From JBGPLH01 sp041486365 [NCBI: Thermodesulfobacteriota bacterium] (lineage in GTDB: Bacteria; JAUYMQ01): a DNA stretch of 8,036 bases. A model generated the notes under the pieces. The model had not been told where the DNA came from and searched no databases. It saw nothing but the letters and a program-made list of their open reading frames with translations. This document shows, one piece after another, positions 6,991 through 8,036 of this stretch. Location: contig JBGPLH010000141.1 of assembly GCA_041486365.1 (NCBI GenBank), forward strand, positions 1 to 8,036. Reading direction: 5' to 3'. Position 1 is the first letter of the stretch. Each line of letters begins with the position of its first letter. The translations under genes were made by a program, and so were the position numbers.

Positions 6991-7875
6991 GTGTCCATGC
7001 CGGAGTGCCAGGCCGCGGAGCTCGATCGGAACGTGATCGAGAAGGATATCGCGGCTATTCGTGAGACCGGGTACGTCCTCATCCCGAGCCTGCTCCCCCC
7101 GGAGCTCGTCGCACGGATGCGCGAAGCGCTCCGCGCACACCTGCGGCGGGAGTACCTCGGGCGGAACAACTTCGAGGGGCACGAGACCGAGCGGGTGTAC
7201 TCGCTCGTCGCGGTCCACGAGATCTTCGCCGATCTCGTGGAGCACCCGCGCATCCTGGCGATCTGCGATCGCCTCCTGGAGCCCAACTACCTCCTCACCG
7301 CCTCCCAGGCCATCCACATCCACCCCGGTGAGACGCCCCAACCCTTTCATACGGACGACGCCTTCTATCGCATCCCGCGCCCCCGACACGCGGTGAGCGT
7401 GAGCACGATCTGGGCGATCGACGATTTCACGGAGGAGAACGGCGCCACGCAGATCGTGCCCGGGAGCCACGGGTGGGACGATCCCGAGATCCTGGAGCAG
7501 CTCAAGGGGATCGACTTCAGCACCCAGCCCGGCGGCGAGCCGCGTCCGGCGTCCGCCGACCCGCTGGATGAGAAGATCCGCAACAAGGTTTGCGACGTGA
7601 CGATGCCGTCGGGTTCGGTGATCGTGTTCCTCGGGACGCTGCTCCACCGCGGCGGTGAGAACCGGAGCACGCGGCCGCGCCTGGCGCTCTCCAACCAGTA
7701 CTGCGAGCCCTGGGCGCGACCCCAGGAGAACTACTTCCTGTCGATCCCGAAGGCGCAGGTCCAGGAGATGTCCGAGCGGGTCCAGGCCCTGCTCGGCTAC
7801 AGCGTCCATCCCCCGTTCATGGGGCACGCGAAGGGGTACCATCCTCGACGGTTCCTCGAGGCGGAAGACTCGTGA
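6991..7875 (+). CDS. Phytanoyl-CoA dioxygenase (PhyH) family Fe(II)/2-oxoglutarate oxygenase
   Basis: This 294-residue oxygenase belongs to the PhyH family, whose members use iron, oxygen and 2-oxoglutarate, usually to hydroxylate a carbon. The iron-binding facial triad is visible: His120 and Asp122 in QPFHTDDAF, and His219 in TLLHRGGENRS. Arg230, 11 residues after His219, is the likely 2-oxoglutarate carboxylate ligand, the same spacing as human PHYH His264/Arg275. The strand WAIDDFTEENGATQIVPGSH (141-160) is typical of the family core. Substrate varies greatly in this family (phytanoyl-CoA, ectoine, natural products), so no substrate is assigned. The start is GTG at 6991, with GGAGGAG (6976-6982) 8 nt upstream; ATG at 6997 is a poorer-spaced alternative. 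The next gene starts 14 nt after its stop, so both are almost surely co-transcribed. Confidence 0.88.
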   Translation: MSMPECQAAELDRNVIEKDIAAIRETGYVLIPSLLPPELVARMREALRAHLRREYLGRNNFEGHETERVYSLVAVHEIFADLVEHPRILAICDRLLEPNYLLTASQAIHIHPGETPQPFHTDDAFYRIPRPRHAVSVSTIWAIDDFTEENGATQIVPGSHGWDDPEILEQLKGIDFSTQPGGEPRPASADPLDEKIRNKVCDVTMPSGSVIVFLGTLLHRGGENRSTRPRLALSNQYCEPWARPQENYFLSIPKAQVQEMSERVQALLGYSVHPPFMGHAKGYHPRRFLEAEDS

Positions 7876-7888
7876 AGGAGATCGACAG

Positions 7889-8036
7889 ATGACGAAGATC
7901 GCGAACCCCGCCTTTCCTGATCGCGCCGACAGCGTGCTCTTGCTCGTGGACTTCCAGGAGCGGCTCATGAAGGCGATGCCCGAGGAGCCACGGGAGCGGA
8001 TGCTGCGGAACGCGAGGATCCTCATCCAGGCGGCAG
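7889..8036 (+). CDS. N-terminus of an isochorismatase-family cysteine hydrolase (partial)
   Basis: An ATG at 7889, 8 nt after AAGGAG (7875-7880), opens a frame that runs off the window after 49 codons. The peptide starts MTKIANPAFPDRADSVLLLV and continues DFQERLMKAMPE. The strand LLLVDFQ, with Asp21, is the first catalytic segment of the isochorismatase/nicotinamidase superfamily, where this Asp works with a later Lys and Cys outside the window. A following stretch ending NARILIQAA also fits the family's first helix. Family members hydrolyse isochorismate, nicotinamide, N-carbamoyl amides or similar compounds; which applies cannot be told from this fragment. The close spacing to the PhyH-family gene indicates one operon. 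Confidence 0.72.
   Translation, partial: MTKIANPAFPDRADSVLLLVDFQERLMKAMPEEPRERMLRNARILIQAA

Noticed and set aside
5986-8025. Very long open frame on the minus strand (679 codons)
   Set aside because: It lies opposite three well-identified + strand genes and their gaps. The Arg/His/Val-rich translation matches no family I know; open antisense frames are expected at this GC.

Overview
This window comes from a GC-rich bacterial chromosome. Every complete gene lies on the + strand, and most genes have a clear Shine-Dalgarno sequence (GGAGG or AGGAG type). The organism cannot be named from the window. The GC level, the FadR/ETF/ETF-quinone oxidoreductase set and the PhyH-family gene would fit an aerobic or facultative heterotroph from a poorly cultured high-GC phylum (Acidobacteriota, Myxococcota, Eisenbacteria or Rokubacteria-like). 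That placement is a guess. There is no sign of phage, insertion sequences, CRISPR, tRNA or rRNA.

Layout. Positions 1-139 are the 3' end of a gene that looks like an IclR-family regulator, closed by a strong intrinsic terminator (161-188). A promoter (205-233) and a near-perfect FadR-type operator (239-256) follow. They lead a five-gene unit: fadR (TetR family, 382-1011), a medium-chain-type acyl-CoA dehydrogenase (1068-2213), etfB (2299-3099), etfA (3146-4123) and ETF:quinone oxidoreductase (4166-5860). The unit ends at a second intrinsic terminator (5882-5920). Downstream is a tightly spaced second cluster: an alpha/beta hydrolase (6037-6957), a phytanoyl-CoA dioxygenase-family Fe(II)/2-oxoglutarate oxygenase (6991-7875) and the start of an isochorismatase-family hydrolase (7889 to the window end).

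How the genes work together. The first unit is a complete electron path for fatty acid beta-oxidation. The dehydrogenase oxidises acyl-CoA and reduces its FAD. The EtfA/EtfB heterodimer collects the electrons, and ETF-QO passes them to membrane quinone. FadR would repress the unit until long-chain acyl-CoA accumulates, as in Bacillus; both the regulator sequence and its operator support this. The second cluster has no clear shared pathway.

The most interesting points are: (1) the ETF-QO ferredoxin domain has eight cysteines in a two-cluster ferredoxin arrangement instead of the usual four; (2) the operator closely matches the Bacillus FadR box, in a genome that does not look like a Bacillus; (3) intercistronic hairpins precede etfB and etfA; (4) the EtfB nucleotide-site motif differs from the mitochondrial type. 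I found no clearly new defence, mobile or biosynthetic system.
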